Below, in pieces: positions 5,667 to 6,244 of a DNA stretch of 6,244 nucleotides. The notes beneath the pieces were generated by a model that saw only the letters and a list, made by a program, of their open reading frames with translations, made no database searches and was not told the DNA's origin. Positions within the stretch are counted from its first letter, which is position 1. Each line of letters begins with the position of its first letter. The position numbers and the translations under genes are program-made. Source of the stretch: Paracoccaceae bacterium (lineage in GTDB: Bacteria; Pseudomonadota; Alphaproteobacteria; Rhodobacterales; Rhodobacteraceae); NCBI GenBank assembly GCA_007134405.1, contig SLKW01000410.1, positions 1 through 6,244 on the forward strand. Direction: 5' to 3'.

Positions 5667-5855
5667 ATGGGAAAGCTGAACACCACCCGCAACGTCACCC
5701 GCCCCGATGACGTCTATGCGCTCCTGATCGAAGCGCACGAGGGCAAGACGAAGGAAGAAAGTGACGCCTTCAACGCCCGGCTGATCCTGACGCTGATGAA
5801 CCATATCGGCGACGAAGAAGTGATCGCCGAGGCGCTGAAGCTCGCCGAAGGCTAG
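5667..5855 (+). CDS. DUF2783 family small protein
   Basis: A 62-residue protein of unknown function, last gene of the operon. GGAGG (5656-5660) lies six bases before the ATG, a strong ribosome binding site placed inside the end of the monooxygenase gene; the frame's upstream extension to 5586 overlaps that gene and is rejected. The sequence begins MGKLNTTRNVTRPDDVYALL and continues through EAHEGKTKEESDAFNARLIL and LTLMNHIGDEEVIAEALKLA. It looks like two or three amphipathic helices with no membrane segment, cysteines or signal peptide. From memory it matches DUF2783, short proteins usually encoded beside FAD-dependent oxidoreductases of the type found here. A role as an accessory or stabilising subunit of the monooxygenase is an inference from coupling and co-occurrence. 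Confidence 0.9.
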   Translation: MGKLNTTRNVTRPDDVYALLIEAHEGKTKEESDAFNARLILTLMNHIGDEEVIAEALKLAEG

Positions 5856-5865
5856 GGAGAGGCCC

Positions 5866-5895
5866 GGGTCGGCGATGCCTGGCATGCGCCGGCCC
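5866..5895. terminator. Imperfect hairpin between convergent genes; possible bidirectional terminator
   Basis: GGCG-ATGC (5871-5878) pairs with GCAT and CGCC (5882-5885 and 5887-5890), with a bulged G at 5886 and a 3-nt loop. GGG (5866-5868) with CCC (5893-5895) can extend the stem across a 2x2 internal loop. It lies in the 47-bp gap between the DUF2783 stop and the predicted stop of the convergent membrane-protein gene. No T-run follows, so evidence for termination is positional only. Confidence 0.3.
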
Positions 5896-5902
5896 AGGCT
5901 GA

Positions 5903-6244
5903 TCAGAGCGCGCGCCGCACGGCGAGCGCAAGGCCAAGAGCCCCGCAAAGGCCATGACCGTGCCGAGCGCGATGAAGGGCTCGACCGCAGGCATACTCAA
6001 ATGGTAGCCAGCGAGCGCCACCACCATCACCGGCAGATCCAGGTTGTGCAGCGCCACGTGCCAGAGCGCGAGCGTGCTCTCGGCAGCGTGCGGCAGGACC
6101 GCATAGGTCACAGCGGTCAGGCACAGCGTCACCCAGCCCAGACGCTGGGCATGCGTATGCACCTTGCGCGGGGCGCCGCCTACATGACCGATCTCACGCT
6201 TGCTAACGAGGAGGCGTTTCACCAGTTCATCGTCCGCGCCGCCG
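5903..6244 (-). CDS. Unrecognised membrane protein, C-terminal part, probably frameshifted
   Basis: The minus strand is open from the right edge (reading GGADDELVKRLLVSKREIGHV) with G/C-rich codon thirds typical of real coding. The 5' end probably lies beyond the window; a GTG at 6222 is the only nearby internal start. About 25-30 polar, basic residues (many His, Arg, Lys) precede hydrophobic stretches WVTLCLTAVTYAVL, DLPVMVVALAGYHL and FIALGTVMAFAG, so two or three membrane segments are likely. The frame then degrades into an Arg/Pro/Ser-rich run that would extend antisense through DUF2783 to 5770. Shifting by one base at the C4 run (5941-5944, G4 on the coding strand) continues the hydrophobic segment as ALGLALAVRRAL and stops at 5903. 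I therefore place the original end at 5903 and suspect a one-base loss, by mutation or sequencing error. No family is recognised. Confidence 0.55.

Noticed and set aside
5770..5902. Continuation of the right-end membrane-protein frame to a stop at 5770
   Set aside because: The predicted tail is Arg/Pro/Ser-rich, overlaps DUF2783 antisense and loses all hydrophobic pattern. A one-base shift near 5941 gives a sensible ending at 5903.
1..6244. CRISPR arrays, insertion sequences, attachment sites or rRNA genes
   Set aside because: No regularly spaced repeats, transposase-like frames, terminal inverted repeats with target duplications, or RNA gene signatures were seen.

Overview
The window comes from a high-GC alphaproteobacterium, most likely of the Rhodobacterales (Rhodobacter/Paracoccus/Roseobacter type). 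The evidence is a full-length ethylmalonyl-CoA mutase, the diagnostic enzyme of the ethylmalonyl-CoA acetate-assimilation pathway, the strong G/C third-position bias, and a Rhodobacterales-like monothiol glutaredoxin tail. The group assignment rests on protein resemblance from memory, not on a search.

Layout. Positions 3-200 (+) hold the C-terminal 65 residues of a monothiol (Grx4-type) glutaredoxin. A 230-base gap between convergent genes follows, with two perfect or near-perfect inverted repeats (241-259 and 383-417). Then come ethylmalonyl-CoA mutase (431-2410, -) and, upstream of it on the same strand, a MarR-family regulator (2478-2975, -). The regulator is divergent from a tight three-gene operon on the plus strand: a metallo-beta-lactamase-fold protein (3078-4028), an MhpA/PheA-type FAD monooxygenase (4034-5665) and a 62-residue DUF2783 protein (5667-5855). 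The right end (5903-6244, -) carries the C-terminal part of an unrecognised membrane protein that appears to be frameshifted at a C4/G4 run.

The most interesting part is the regulator plus three-gene operon. The 103-bp divergent region can be read closely: an operator-like palindrome (ATGGTT-8-AACCAT) fills the spacer of a plausible plus-strand promoter and overlaps the -10 box of a plausible minus-strand promoter. This is the layout expected of a MarR repressor that controls itself and the operon and is released by a ligand, often an aromatic acid. The operon genes are coupled (5-nt and 1-nt gaps). The flavoprotein should hydroxylate a phenolic or related ring. The MBL-fold protein has lost the second metal-site ligands (HxHxDH reads HYHAVR and the late PGHG-type motif reads PGRG) but keeps the first-site histidines. 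The DUF2783 protein has no known role. The substrate cannot be read from the sequence.

Ethylmalonyl-CoA mutase has its own promoter candidate with a perfect TTGACA overlapping the marR stop codon, so it is probably transcribed separately, although read-through from marR is possible.
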